Shown here piece by piece: positions 17,400-28,593 of a stretch of 64,000 bases of DNA. The notes under the pieces were generated by a model. It was not told the DNA's origin and made no database searches. It saw nothing but the letters and a program-made list of their open reading frames with translations. Position 1 is the first letter of the stretch; the number at the start of each line of letters is the position of its first letter. A program made the translations under genes and the position numbers. Source of the stretch: Rhizobiales bacterium TNE-4 (GTDB lineage Bacteria; Pseudomonadota; Alphaproteobacteria; Rhizobiales; Beijerinckiaceae); NCBI GenBank assembly GCA_019083985.1, contig JAHRCV010000005.1:1-64000 (forward strand). Direction: 5' to 3'.

Positions 17400-17490
17400 G
17401 TGCTTCAGGCCGCTCTTAGATCGCCACGGCGCGTGCCGCGCCTCGCGATGACAAGATTTATTTCATACCATCGAACAAGCGATAGTCCTG

Positions 17491-17652
17491 TCATCGCATC
17501 TCCTCATCAATCATCTTCAGTAAGGCCGGGTAGTCGTCCTCCACGCTCTCCTGCTCCCGAAAAATGCAGTAGACCGGCCCATCCTCAAGAAACTCGACTT
17601 CGTAGCGCGCACCAAAGGTCGCAAACGAAACCATGATCGCATCGTGACGCGA
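17491..17652 (-). pseudogene. Truncated immunity-like gene (copy F)
   Basis: In the minus frame ending at the TGA at 17491-17493, the sequence reads DAIMVSFATFGARYEVEFLE, then a short acidic part ending MIDEEMR. This is the C-terminal two thirds of the same 75-80-aa family found five times upstream. The N-terminal MNGL segment is missing and an in-frame stop lies just before the conserved part, so the gene is broken at its 5' end. No toxin partner remains. Confidence 0.65.
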
Positions 17653-17817
17653 TCACGTAAGGAAAAAGTGAATTCGCTTTGACTTCAAGAAATTCTATAA
17701 TTCCAGAATTTGAAAAATACGTCGATACCTCAATACTTCCTATAATCCGAGCAGCTGAGTAATTTCTTACACGTTTTGTCTTTTTCGACTGTGGTCCCGA
17801 AAGAATTGACCTCAAAG

Positions 17818-18060
17818 TCACTTGCTGCCTTCATCAATGCGATTCAAAAGTGGCTTGAGATCAAGCTCGACAGCCTCGCTTCCTAAAAAACATGAATACT
17901 CCTCATGGTCTTCAAAGAAGTAAACTTCGTAGCGTTCGCCCACCAAGGCAAACGAAACAGTGATCGCCTCATCACGGAAATGATGCAAACTGAAGGGCAC
18001 ATTCCGAGCCTTGAGAAAGGCTAAAAATTCAATGAGCTTTGTTAATCCGTTCATATTCAT
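17818..18060 (-). CDS. Immunity-like protein, copy E (80 aa)
   Basis: Member of a small acidic family present five times in this array: MNGLT start, hydrophobic helix (LIEFLAFLKAR), a central DEAITVSFALVGERYEVYFFEDHEE segment of probable beta strands, and an acidic C-terminus. Its ATG overlaps the stop of the upstream toxin-like remnant E (ATGA, 18057-18060). Pairing every time behind a toxin-like gene, small size and acidic character point to an immunity role; this is inferred, not shown. An internal ATG at 18054 would match the other copies' MNGL start. Confidence 0.7.
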   Translation of the reverse strand: MNMNGLTKLIEFLAFLKARNVPFSLHHFRDEAITVSFALVGERYEVYFFEDHEEYSCFLGSEAVELDLKPLLNRIDEGSK

Positions 18061-18300
18061 CGCCCTTTCCGAAACCGCTCCTCACGAAGTAGCTTCGTGC
18101 ATTTGTTTACTTTTGCAGAGCCTGGCATTCTCTCAATATCGCCAAGCGTCAATCCCAAAAAATCACTTGGAAACTCTCGCAAAATAGACCCTTTGCAATT
18201 CTCCGAAATAAACTGCTGCGCCGTCATTTTCGTTCGGCTTCTGAAAACCCCACCTGCCCGATAGGCATGCGCTTCATGCGCCCCCGCGATGAAGATAGGT
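18057..18300 (-). pseudogene. Toxin-like gene remnant, copy E (frameshifted)
   Basis: The conserved C-terminal domain can be read (MTAQQFISENCKGSI, FPSDFLGLTLGDIE, KCTKLLREERFRKGR). Compared with copies A and B, one C is missing near 18230, where other copies read TTTTCCG and this one TTTTCG. This shifts the GQVGFSEAER segment out of frame. Upstream the sequence loses similarity after the MPI position. It could still be translated from the ATG of MTAQQF, giving a domain-only product. Confidence 0.65.
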
Positions 18301-18378
18301 CAGCACCGGAACAAACGTTCTTCGGCCCCCCCCTCAATAGGACCATCGGGGTTCTTGGCCCAAGCCAGAGATAGGTTT

Positions 18379-18609
18379 TTATTCCTCTTTTACAATTGCA
18401 ATCACCGGCGCAAGATCGCGGGACACTGATTCATCGCCGTCGAAAGTCGAAATCTCGACGTGATCTTCAAAAAAATAAATCTCATAACGTGAACCCGGGA
18501 CCGCAAAAGCCACCATTATAGCATCCGGGCGATAATGATGGAGGCTGAACGGATGCCCACAGGACGTCAGGAGTTTCAGAAATCCAATGAGATGCGTTAA
18601 ACCATTCAT
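18379..18609 (-). CDS. Immunity-like protein, copy D (76 aa)
   Basis: Same family as copies A-E: MNGLTHLIGFLKLL start, RPDAIMVAFAVPGSRYEIYF core, EDH acidic turn and acidic tail. Its ATG overlaps the TGA of toxin remnant D (ATGA at 18606-18609). It remains intact although its partner is broken, as expected if losing protection is costly. Confidence 0.7.
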   Translation of the reverse strand: MNGLTHLIGFLKLLTSCGHPFSLHHYRPDAIMVAFAVPGSRYEIYFFEDHVEISTFDGDESVSRDLAPVIAIVKEE

Positions 18610-18890
18610 CGTCTTCCTCCTTTGCGAAATCGTCCCTCATCAAGAAGTTTGAGGCAACGATCCGTTTTTGCCGAGCGCGGTGATGCCAAGAGTTCATCAA
18701 TTGTCCAATCGAAATACTCGCCCGGAAATACGCGTCGTATTCGCCCGGCACAATTCTGCGAAATGAACTGCTGCGCGGTCATCTTCCGTTCTGCTTCCGA
18801 AAACCCAACCTGCCCAATTGGCAGGGACGCATCGGCAGCCGTTCCAGCAGAGGGCGTTCACCCGAGCAGAGGACGATTGGTGGCTTATTT
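18606..18890 (-). pseudogene. Toxin-like gene remnant, copy D (nonsense mutations)
   Basis: The C-terminal domain is open and well conserved (GQVGFSEAERKMTAQQF, then NCAGRIRRVFPGEYFDW, TDRCLKLLDEGRFRKGGR). Upstream, in the linker, the TGG Trp codon of copies A and B (LLAWTP) is TGA at 18858-18860, and a TAA lies at 18885-18887. The N-terminal trafficking or adaptor half is absent. Only a domain of about 84 codons could be expressed. Confidence 0.65.
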
Positions 18891-18946
18891 CTAAAACCAA
18901 TCCGATTAGTCTATAAGCTGACTTTTACTCCGAGCTACCTAACTTT

Positions 18947-19171
18947 TTATTTTAATCGCTCATATAGAGCATCGAAATCATCTTCAGATGTTTCATCTCC
19001 GGTAAAGACTGCCCATTCAGCGCGATCCTCAAAAAATTCGACTTCATACCGCTCACCTGGAACTGAAACGACAACCATGATCGAGCCTGGTCGAGTATTT
19101 TTCAGATAGAAGGAGCGTCCGCGATTACGCAAAAATGCAACAAAATCTGACCATCGAGTTAAGCCATTCAT
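18947..19171 (-). CDS. Immunity-like protein, copy C (74 aa)
   Basis: MNGLTRWSDFVAFLRNRG start, then RPGSIMVVVSVPGERYEVEF, EDRAEWAVFTGDE and a short acidic tail. It is the most divergent of the five copies, as is its partner toxin C. It begins five bases after the toxin stop, with AAAGGGAGA as ribosome-binding site in the toxin's last codons. Co-divergence of the two members of a pair supports specific recognition. Confidence 0.72.
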   Translation of the reverse strand: MNGLTRWSDFVAFLRNRGRSFYLKNTRPGSIMVVVSVPGERYEVEFFEDRAEWAVFTGDETSEDDFDALYERLK

Positions 19172-19176
19172 CTCAT

Positions 19177-19608
19177 TTATCTCCCTTTCCGATACTCACC
19201 ACTGCCCAATAGCTTTGTGCATGTATTCTTTTTTATAGAGCCTGGTAGTTGGATGATTTCCCCAATTGTTAAATCCAGATATTCGCTCGGAAAAACTCTC
19301 AAAATCCTGGCCTCACATTTCTCCGAAATAAACTGCTGCGCCGTCATCGCCCTTTCTTCTTTGGTGAACCCGGTCTTTTCGACAAGCAGCGCATCGCTGC
19401 CCGCATCCCCGCCACCAGCGGCTTCGCCTCCCTCATCGGTCCATTGCCCGCCATCAGGATTGCCAGCCGGAACACGCAACTGGTCCGGCCTGTATTTCAC
19501 ACCGTCCCGCTTCGCCTCAACGAAGCGGACGAAATTCCGGAACGGTTCAAGCGCCTGTTCAGCGTCAGGCGGCAAGGGATCCTTCAGCCGATAGGCTGGC
19601 CCCTTCAC
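19177..19608 (-). CDS. Toxin-like protein, copy C (143 aa, N-terminally shortened)
   Basis: Starts at a GTG (19606-19608) with KGPAYRLKDPLPPDAEQALE, corresponding to about residue 45 of copy A. The adaptor half (EPFRNFVRFVEAKRDG, RPDQLRVPAGNPDGGQWTDE) is nearly identical to A and B. The linker differs (AAGGGDAGSDALLVEK), and the C-terminal domain has diverged (MTAQQFISEKCEARILRVF, YLDLTIGEIIQLPGSI, NTCTKLLGSGEYRKGR). The frame is open a little farther upstream (LTYLYARRRIG) but has no ATG. Toxin activity is inferred from architecture and pairing only. Confidence 0.65.
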   Translation of the reverse strand: MKGPAYRLKDPLPPDAEQALEPFRNFVRFVEAKRDGVKYRPDQLRVPAGNPDGGQWTDEGGEAAGGGDAGSDALLVEKTGFTKEERAMTAQQFISEKCEARILRVFPSEYLDLTIGEIIQLPGSIKKNTCTKLLGSGEYRKGR

Positions 19609-19723
19609 GGCAACGCCAATCCGGCGGCGCGCATAAAGATAGGTCAGGCAGGTCCGTTTACGCCGAAAAGCAATAATACGCCGTCAAATTACAACAACCC
19701 GACGAACAATCGATGAGTTGATT

Positions 19724-19960
19724 CTATTTCTTATCCTCCTCAATCCGCGCGATTACCGGCTGCAGATCAAGAGTAACGCTTTCGTCTCCCCGGAAAACAC
19801 AAACTTCGAGATGATCTTCCATAAACTCAATTTCATATCGTTCACCTACCAACGCAAACGATACCATAATTGCGTCATCTCTTGATTGCTCGAGATAAAA
19901 AGGTACACGTTTTTTTGTAAGATAGGTAAGAAACCCATTGAGCTGAGTCAGTCCATTCAT
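19724..19960 (-). CDS. Immunity-like protein, copy B (78 aa)
   Basis: MNGLTQLNGFLTYLTKKR start, RDDAIMVSFALVGERYEIEF core, MEDHLEVCVFRGDE and an acidic, lysine-terminated tail. It follows toxin-like gene B. If the T8 tract in that gene is corrected to T7, the toxin would end at 19964, only three bases before this ATG, like the other tightly packed pairs. Confidence 0.72.
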   Translation of the reverse strand: MNGLTQLNGFLTYLTKKRVPFYLEQSRDDAIMVSFALVGERYEIEFMEDHLEVCVFRGDESVTLDLQPVIARIEEDKK

Positions 19961-19963
19961 CTT

Positions 19964-20522
19964 TTATTTCCTATATTTACGACGCCGCAGAAGTTTGAGG
20001 CAGGTACTTGTTTTTTTTATCGTGCTGCATATCTTCAATCTCTCCGACGCTGAGATCGAGAAACTCACCTGGGAATACGCGTAGCACGCTAGCATCACAA
20101 TTTTTCGCTATAAACTCCTGAGCCGTCATTTTCCGTTCGGCTTCTGAAAACCCCACCTGCCCGATGGGCATGGGCGCGTCAGACGCCGTGCCAGCAGAGG
20201 GCGTCCAAGCGAGCAGCGGACGATTGGCGGGCTTGTCACCGCCCCCGCCGCCCTCATCGGTCCATTGCCCACCATCAGGATTGCCAGCTGGAACACGCAA
20301 CTGGTCCGGCCTGTATTTCACACCGTCCCGCTTCGCCTCAACGAAGCGGACGAAATTCCGGAACGGTTCAAGCGCCTGTTCAGCGTCAGGCGGCAAGGGA
20401 TCCTTCAGCCGATAGGCTGGCCCCTTCACGGCAACGCCAATCCTGCGGCGCGCGTAGAGATAGGTCAGGATCGCACGGTCATGCACTGCCTTCCGCAGAA
20501 ATGGCGGACTGGTGTGAATCAA
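19964..20522 (-). CDS. Toxin-like protein, copy B, with homopolymer frameshift
   Basis: In the sequenced state the frame runs 20522-19977 (181 aa) and ends KKNKYLPQTSAAS, unlike all other copies. A run of eight T (20011-20018; A8 in the mRNA) sits just before that end. Removing one base gives KKTSTCLKLLRRRKYRK and a stop at 19964, the family's normal C-terminus. Residues 1-110 hold an N-terminus (MIHTSPPFLRKAVHDRAILTYL), the adaptor and RVPAGNPDGGQWTDEG, nearly identical in DNA to copy A. The C-terminal domain is MTAQEFIAKNCDASVLRVFP onward. Slippage, a true mutation or a sequencing error are all possible. Confidence 0.65.
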
Positions 20523-20549
20523 TCCTGTAGAGACGATCAGGAAAACCCG

Positions 20550-20786
20550 TCATCCTCTTTCATTTTCGATGTGCGATACAACAGGTTGTAAGTCGAAATC
20601 GATACTCTCATCTCCAGTGAATACAGACACCTCTTGTCGGTCCTCAAAGAATTCGACTTCATACCTAGTACCTACAAGCGCAAAGGAGACCATGATCGCG
20701 TCGTCTCGCGATTGAACTAGACTGAATCTCATCCGCTTTGCAGCGAGAAAATTAAGAAACTCGTTTAATCTTGTGAGTCCATTCAT
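20550..20786 (-). CDS. Immunity-like protein, copy A (78 aa)
   Basis: The open frame extends to 20924 through the toxin gene, but the family start MNGLTRLNEFLNFL corresponds to ATG 20784-20786, two bases after the toxin A stop. Core RDDAIMVSFALVGTRYEVEF, EDRQEVSVFTGDE and acidic end. Closest in sequence to copy B. Putative partner of the only full-length toxin gene in the array. Confidence 0.75.
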   Translation of the reverse strand: MNGLTRLNEFLNFLAAKRMRFSLVQSRDDAIMVSFALVGTRYEVEFFEDRQEVSVFTGDESIDFDLQPVVSHIENERG

Positions 20787-20788
20787 GA

Positions 20789-21382
20789 TCATTTCCTGTA
20801 TTCTGGTCGCCGTAAAAGCTTGAGGCATCTGCCCGCTTTCTGGCTGTGTGGCATCGTTTCTATCTCGCGAATAGTCAGTCCAAGAAATTCGCTCGGGAAA
20901 ACGCGATGGATACCGGCAACACAATTCGCCGAAATAAACTGCTGGGCCGTCATTTTCCGTTCGGCTTCTGAAAACCCCACCTGCCCGATGGGCATGGGCG
21001 CGTCAGACGCCGTGCCAGCAGAGGGCGTCCAAGCGAGCAGCGGACGATTGGCGGGCTTGTCACCGCCCCCGCCGCCCTCATCGGTCCATTGCCCACCATC
21101 AGGATTGCCAGCTGGAACACGCAACTGGTCCGGCCTGTATTTCACACCGTCCCGCTTCGCCTCAACGAAGCGGACGAAATTCCGGAACGGTTCAAGCGCC
21201 TGTTCAGCGTCAGGCGGCAAGGGATCCTTCAGCCGATAGGCTGGCCCCTTCACGGCAACGCCAATCCTGCGGCGCGCGTAAAGATAGGTGAGGATGGCCC
21301 GGTCGTGCACGCCCGTGCGCGGAAAATGCTGGGCAGCGAACTGAAGCCCATCTTTGAAAAGCTCTTCTTCCAACGGCCGCAT
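20789..21382 (-). CDS. Toxin-like protein, copy A, full length (197 aa)
   Basis: The parental, complete member of the array. Layout: N-terminus MRPLEEELFKDGLQFAAQHF; a segment shared with copy B (VHDRAILTYLYARRRIGVAV); adaptor about 44-90; the RVPAGNPDGGQWTDEG motif near 100; a Gly/Pro linker; and a C-terminal domain of about 65 residues (MTAQQFISANC, HRVFPSEFLGLTIREIE, CLKLLRRPEYRK). ATG 21380-21382 is preceded by AAAGGTGA. There is no signal peptide or membrane segment. I recall RVPAGxPxGGQW linkers in front of variable domains in alphaproteobacterial phage-related and polymorphic-toxin proteins, but cannot verify it here. A nuclease-like basic C-terminus is plausible; the activity is unknown. 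Confidence 0.68.
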   Translation of the reverse strand: MRPLEEELFKDGLQFAAQHFPRTGVHDRAILTYLYARRRIGVAVKGPAYRLKDPLPPDAEQALEPFRNFVRFVEAKRDGVKYRPDQLRVPAGNPDGGQWTDEGGGGGDKPANRPLLAWTPSAGTASDAPMPIGQVGFSEAERKMTAQQFISANCVAGIHRVFPSEFLGLTIREIETMPHSQKAGRCLKLLRRPEYRK

Positions 21383-21463
21383 CAGCCATCACCTTTCGCA
21401 ATCGTCCAGTTGAAACGCATCGTCACGCAATAGGATTTTATATATAGGTTTTTTTTCCAAATG

Positions 21464-21745
21464 TCAAGACGGCTCCCAACGCGTCAGAAGCGTGAGCCAA
21501 TCCGCAATGCGCCGGGCGCGGGCCACATTCCCTTCAAGCCCCATGGCATCGCGCTCGAACCGCAAGAGCGCGCCTTCCAAAAGGCTTGCATCGGCCCCGC
21601 GGACGAGCATGCCCATAAGGGCTGCGGCATAGAGGCTATATTCATCCGGCGGGCCACAATCGGCGATGCCGATCGGATCCCATTCATGAAGTAGGACCCG
21701 CTCGATCGCGGCCCGCGTTTCTATCCCCTCGAGACGTGAACCCAT
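21464..21745 (-). CDS. Hypothetical protein, 93 aa
   Basis: Small soluble protein with the pattern AIERVLLHEWDPIGI, PDEYSLYAAALMGML, and ERDAMGLEG, which I recall from a widespread uncharacterised bacterial family with the same WDPIG and DEY motifs. The ATG at 21743-21745 (MGSRLEGIE) is preferred over an upstream frame extension to 21793. It lies just upstream of the toxin array on the same strand and could be mistaken for another immunity gene, but it shares no motif with them. It diverges from icd. Confidence 0.55.
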   Translation of the reverse strand: MGSRLEGIETRAAIERVLLHEWDPIGIADCGPPDEYSLYAAALMGMLVRGADASLLEGALLRFERDAMGLEGNVARARRIADWLTLLTRWEPS

Positions 21746-21900
21746 GAAACACCCGGCCTCCCTAGGGCCCAAGGGCCGCTGATTTCCCCCCAAAGGCGCG
21801 GTGGCGGAGGGCGCAAGGCCATGCTAAACGGCGCGGCGATAGAGGCACCCTGTCGGATGGGACGGGTGTCGGGGGTTCTCAAGAGAAGGCTTGAAAAGAC

Positions 21901-23112
21901 ATGGCGAAGATCAAGGTGGCAAACCCGGTCGTCGAACTCGACGGCGATGAGATGACCCGGATCATCTGGCACTATATCCGCGACAAGCTGATCCACCCCT
22001 ATCTCGATATTGACCTGCAATATTTCGATCTCGGGGTCGAGCACCGCGATGCCACCAATGACCAGGTGACGATCGACGCCGCCAACGCAATCAAGAAGGT
22101 TGGCGTGGGCGTGAAATGCGCCACCATCACGCCGGATGAAGCCCGCGTGAAGGAGTTCAACCTCAAGGAAATGTGGAAGTCGCCGAACGGCACCATCCGC
22201 AACATCCTGGGCGGCGTGATCTTCCGCGAGCCGATCATCTGCAAGAACGTGCCGCGTCTCGTGCCGCATTGGACGCAGCCGATCGTCGTCGGCCGCCACG
22301 CCTTTGGTGACCAATACCGCGCGACCGATTTCAAGATCCCCGGCAAGGGCCGTCTGACGATCAAGTTCGAAGGCGAAGACGGCACCGTGATCGAGAAAGA
22401 AGTGTTCAAATTCCCTGAGGCTGGCGTCGCCATGGCGATGTACAACCTCGACGATTCGATCCGTGATTTTGCGCGTGCCTCGTTCAACTATGGGCTCGAG
22501 CGCAAATATCCGGTCTATCTCTCGACGAAGAACACGATCCTCAAGGCCTATGATGGCCGCTTCAAGGACATCTTCCAGGAGATCTTCGACAACGAGTTCA
22601 AGGGCAAGTTCGCCGCTGCCGGCATCGTCTATGAGCACCGCCTCATCGACGACATGGTCGCCTCGGCTCTGAAATGGTCGGGTGGCTATGTCTGGGCCTG
22701 CAAAAACTATGATGGCGACGTGCAGTCCGACATCGTGGCGCAGGGCTTCGGCTCGCTCGGCCTGATGACCTCGGTCCTGATGACGCCGGATGGCAAGACG
22801 GTGGAAGCGGAAGCCGCGCACGGCACGGTGACGCGTCATTACCGCGAGCATCAGAAGGGCAAGGAAACCTCGACGAACTCGATCGCGTCGATCTTCGCCT
22901 GGACGCGTGGCCTGCAGCATCGCGCCAAGCTCGACAGCAATGCTGACCTCGCGAAATTCGCCACCACACTCGAAAAGGTCTGCATCGACACCGTCGAAGC
23001 GGGCTTCATGACCAAGGATCTCGCACTCCTCGTCGGCGACAATCAGAAATGGCTGTCGACCACGGGCTTCCTCGATAAGATTGACGAGAACCTGAAAAAG
23101 GCGATGGCCTAA
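21901..23112 (+). CDS. icd: NADP-dependent isocitrate dehydrogenase
   Basis: TCA-cycle enzyme that oxidises isocitrate to 2-oxoglutarate and CO2 with NADP+. 403 aa, the eukaryote-like homodimeric type common in Alphaproteobacteria: [14 protein letters not shown] at the N-terminus, the substrate-binding SPNGTIRN loop, [16 protein letters not shown], the DDMVA segment and [20 protein letters not shown] near the cofactor site. ATG 21901 is preceded by GAAGGC. It forms a single-gene unit ending in a strong terminator at 23135-23164. Confidence 0.97.
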   Translation: MAKIKVANPVVELDGDEMTRIIWHYIRDKLIHPYLDIDLQYFDLGVEHRDATNDQVTIDAANAIKKVGVGVKCATITPDEARVKEFNLKEMWKSPNGTIRNILGGVIFREPIICKNVPRLVPHWTQPIVVGRHAFGDQYRATDFKIPGKGRLTIKFEGEDGTVIEKEVFKFPEAGVAMAMYNLDDSIRDFARASFNYGLERKYPVYLSTKNTILKAYDGRFKDIFQEIFDNEFKGKFAAAGIVYEHRLIDDMVASALKWSGGYVWACKNYDGDVQSDIVAQGFGSLGLMTSVLMTPDGKTVEAEAAHGTVTRHYREHQKGKETSTNSIASIFAWTRGLQHRAKLDSNADLAKFATTLEKVCIDTVEAGFMTKDLALLVGDNQKWLSTTGFLDKIDENLKKAMA

Positions 23113-23134
23113 TCGCCATCGTTTGAAATAACGG

Positions 23135-23164
23135 AAAGCCCGGCCTCGCGCCGGGCTTTTTTTT
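23135..23164 (+). terminator. Rho-independent terminator of icd
   Basis: AGCCCGGC/GCCGGGCT stem (23137-23144 with 23150-23157), 5-base loop, then eight T. The convergent channel gene ends 12 bases further on; in its direction the hairpin has only a TTT tail, so it acts mainly for icd. Confidence 0.9.
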
Positions 23165-23176
23165 ATAAGCGCGCCT

Positions 23177-24384
23177 TCACACGACGATATCGTCGGGTGG
23201 CCCGGCCATGCGCTTTTCGTGCACGCGCCGCACATGCTCTCCCAGTTCGGGATGGGCTAAAAACAGATGCTGCACATCATCAAAATCGAGCACGAGCAGA
23301 TCGGTTCTCACCATCGCGCGCGCCGTCGAGGCGTGCGGCTGATCCTGCTCATTGAAGGTCGTCGCACCGAAAAACTCGCCATCGCTGATCAGGTCATGCC
23401 GGTGGCCATGATCGAGCGAAACCTGCCCTGACGTGATGAAATAGATTTTACGGTCGCGGTCACCACGCCTGACCACCACCTCATCCGGTTGCACCACTTG
23501 GGCACGCAAATAGCGCATAATGTTCGAAACATCGTCCGGTGATAGTGACGCAAACAGGGGCACGCGCACCACCATGCCCCATGTCACCACAAAATCGCGA
23601 CGATGAATGACTTGCGCAAATGAGGTGGCAATGATGCCAACCGGCAATGCAAGCATCACAAGCCCCATCAACGCGGTCAGGCTCGCCACAACTTTCCCCA
23701 GCGGGGTGATGGGCACGCTGTCGCCATAGCCAACCGTCGTTAGCGTAACGATGGACCACCACATCGCATCGGGAATCGTCCCGAAGCGGTCAGGCTGGGC
23801 CTCATGCTCGACCATGTGCATGATGGATGCCGTACCAATCACCAGCGCCAACAAAATCAAACCGCAGGCCAGAAGCGCCCGCCGTTCGATATAGATCGCT
23901 TCTGAGAGAGACCGCATGCCCGGCGAATAGCGGGCGAGTTTCAACAGGCGCAGCAGACGGAACATGACGAAGACGCGGAAATCCGCTGCGACGAAATAGG
24001 CCAAATAAAACGGGATGACCGTCAGAAGATCAATGATCGCAGCCGGCGTCGTCACATAGCGCAGACGCGCTTTCCATGCTGGCAGCCGCTTCCATGGCGG
24101 ATGATCGGGTGCTGCCCAAAGCCGCATCGCATATTCAAGCGTGAACATGATGACGGCGACAATCTCGAACCCGTCGAGCCAGCGGCCAAACGAGGCTTGA
24201 ATCGAAGGCACCGTCTCCAGAATGACGGAGAGCACGCTCAGCAACACAAGAATAACGAGTGCATTGCGCGACCACGCCGCAAGGGGATCGCCTGGACGCG
24301 CTAATTCGAGAATTTCGTAAACGCGCTCGCGCGCATGCGCGCGCAAGCTCTTTTTATGCCGGTGCGGATGCGCGCCGGGGTTCA

Positions 24385-24385
<1 letters not shown>
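23177..24385 (-). CDS. Cyclic-nucleotide-gated type K+ channel (MloK1-like), 402 aa
   Basis: Six-helix voltage-gated-like potassium channel with a C-terminal cyclic-nucleotide-binding domain, like MloK1 of Mesorhizobium. An S4-like helix with spaced arginines (FRVFVMFRLLRLLKLARY) precedes the pore, whose selectivity filter TVGYGD is intact (TLTTVGYGDSVPI). From about residue 280 the CNBD follows: PLFASLSPDDVSNIM, then RRGDRDRKIYFITSGQVSL and a GEFFGATT phosphate-binding-cassette region. That cassette lacks the usual E-x(n)-R-x-A-T/S arginine in obvious form, so cAMP binding is uncertain. Its ATG overlaps the alaS stop (TGATG), so it is translated from the alaS mRNA. Confidence 0.88.
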
Positions 24386-27039
<2,654 letters not shown>

Positions 27040-27238
27040 GAAGGCCATTCTCGCTCTGGGCCGGAGCCCAAAGCCCCGGTTTCGGGGCCGGTTTTAGTGG
27101 TCCGGGCCTGTCCGAGCAAGGATCAGGATCAACTTCAATGTGCAGGATGGCTCCGTGGCGTGATCCTGTGGGTCATCGCCCCGGCGCATTGACACGTGCG
27201 CATGCGCGTATCCAGCGATAAGCCTGCTCTAAACGGAC

Positions 27239-27264
27239 GAAAGGGGCGCCCTGATGGGCACCCC
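27239..27264 (-). terminator. Probable recA terminator
   Basis: Minus-strand GGGGTGCCC-ATCA-GGGCGCCCC hairpin followed by TTTCG, about 80 bases after the recA stop. A second GC-rich hairpin (GGCGGGTGC type) lies at about 27290-27312. The T-tract is short, so termination may be partial. The rest of the 27040-27341 gap holds no gene. Confidence 0.45.
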
Positions 27265-27341
27265 TCTCGGCGCTGGGAACTGGGACGGCGGGTGCGGCGG
27301 CACCCGCCGTTGCGGGGTGGACTAGACCCCACGAAACAGGA

Positions 27342-28427
<1,086 letters not shown>

Positions 28428-28512
28428 GGGTTTCACTCCTTATGGCAGGGGCTGAAATGAGTCTCAACGACCATCTGCAACAACTATGATCACGGTTTGT
28501 TCTCGTTTTCAA

Positions 28513-28527
28513 GTTCTATTTTTGTTC
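28513..28527 (-). promoter_or_regulatory. LexA (SOS) box upstream of recA
   Basis: On the plus strand GTTC-TATTTTT-GTTC, an exact GTTC-N7-GTTC direct repeat, known as the alphaproteobacterial LexA operator. It lies 86-100 bases before the recA start codon. A third GTTC sits at 28499-28502 with a 10-base spacer. DNA-damage induction of recA is inferred. Confidence 0.85.
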
Positions 28528-28593
28528 TGGTGAATTTTTTCTAAAATGCGCGGCATATCCGCGCTAAGTTGTTGTAATGATTGATAGAGCTAC

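Larger units (their letters stand above)
16841..17490. repeat. REP-type palindrome cluster in intergenic space
   Basis: A gene-free stretch of 650 bases. From about 16990 to 17451 it is built of repetitive extragenic palindromes. It is bounded on the left by GTCATTGCGAG with a following GGCAATCCA, and on the right by the inverted CTCGCGATGAC (17441-17451). Inside are three direct copies of the CCTCATCCTGAGGAGC...GTCTCGAAGGA element and one inverted relative. I recall similar elements scattered in Bradyrhizobium and related genomes. Confidence 0.8.

Noticed and set aside
17585-17821. 78-codon minus-strand frame overlapping the immunity remnant.
   Set aside because: It reads the immunity remnant in the wrong frame and continues into noncoding sequence; the correct frame matches the family.
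21721-23235. 504-codon minus-strand frame opposite icd.
   Set aside because: The plus strand encodes a full isocitrate dehydrogenase; the antisense product has no recognisable domain and is a codon-bias shadow.
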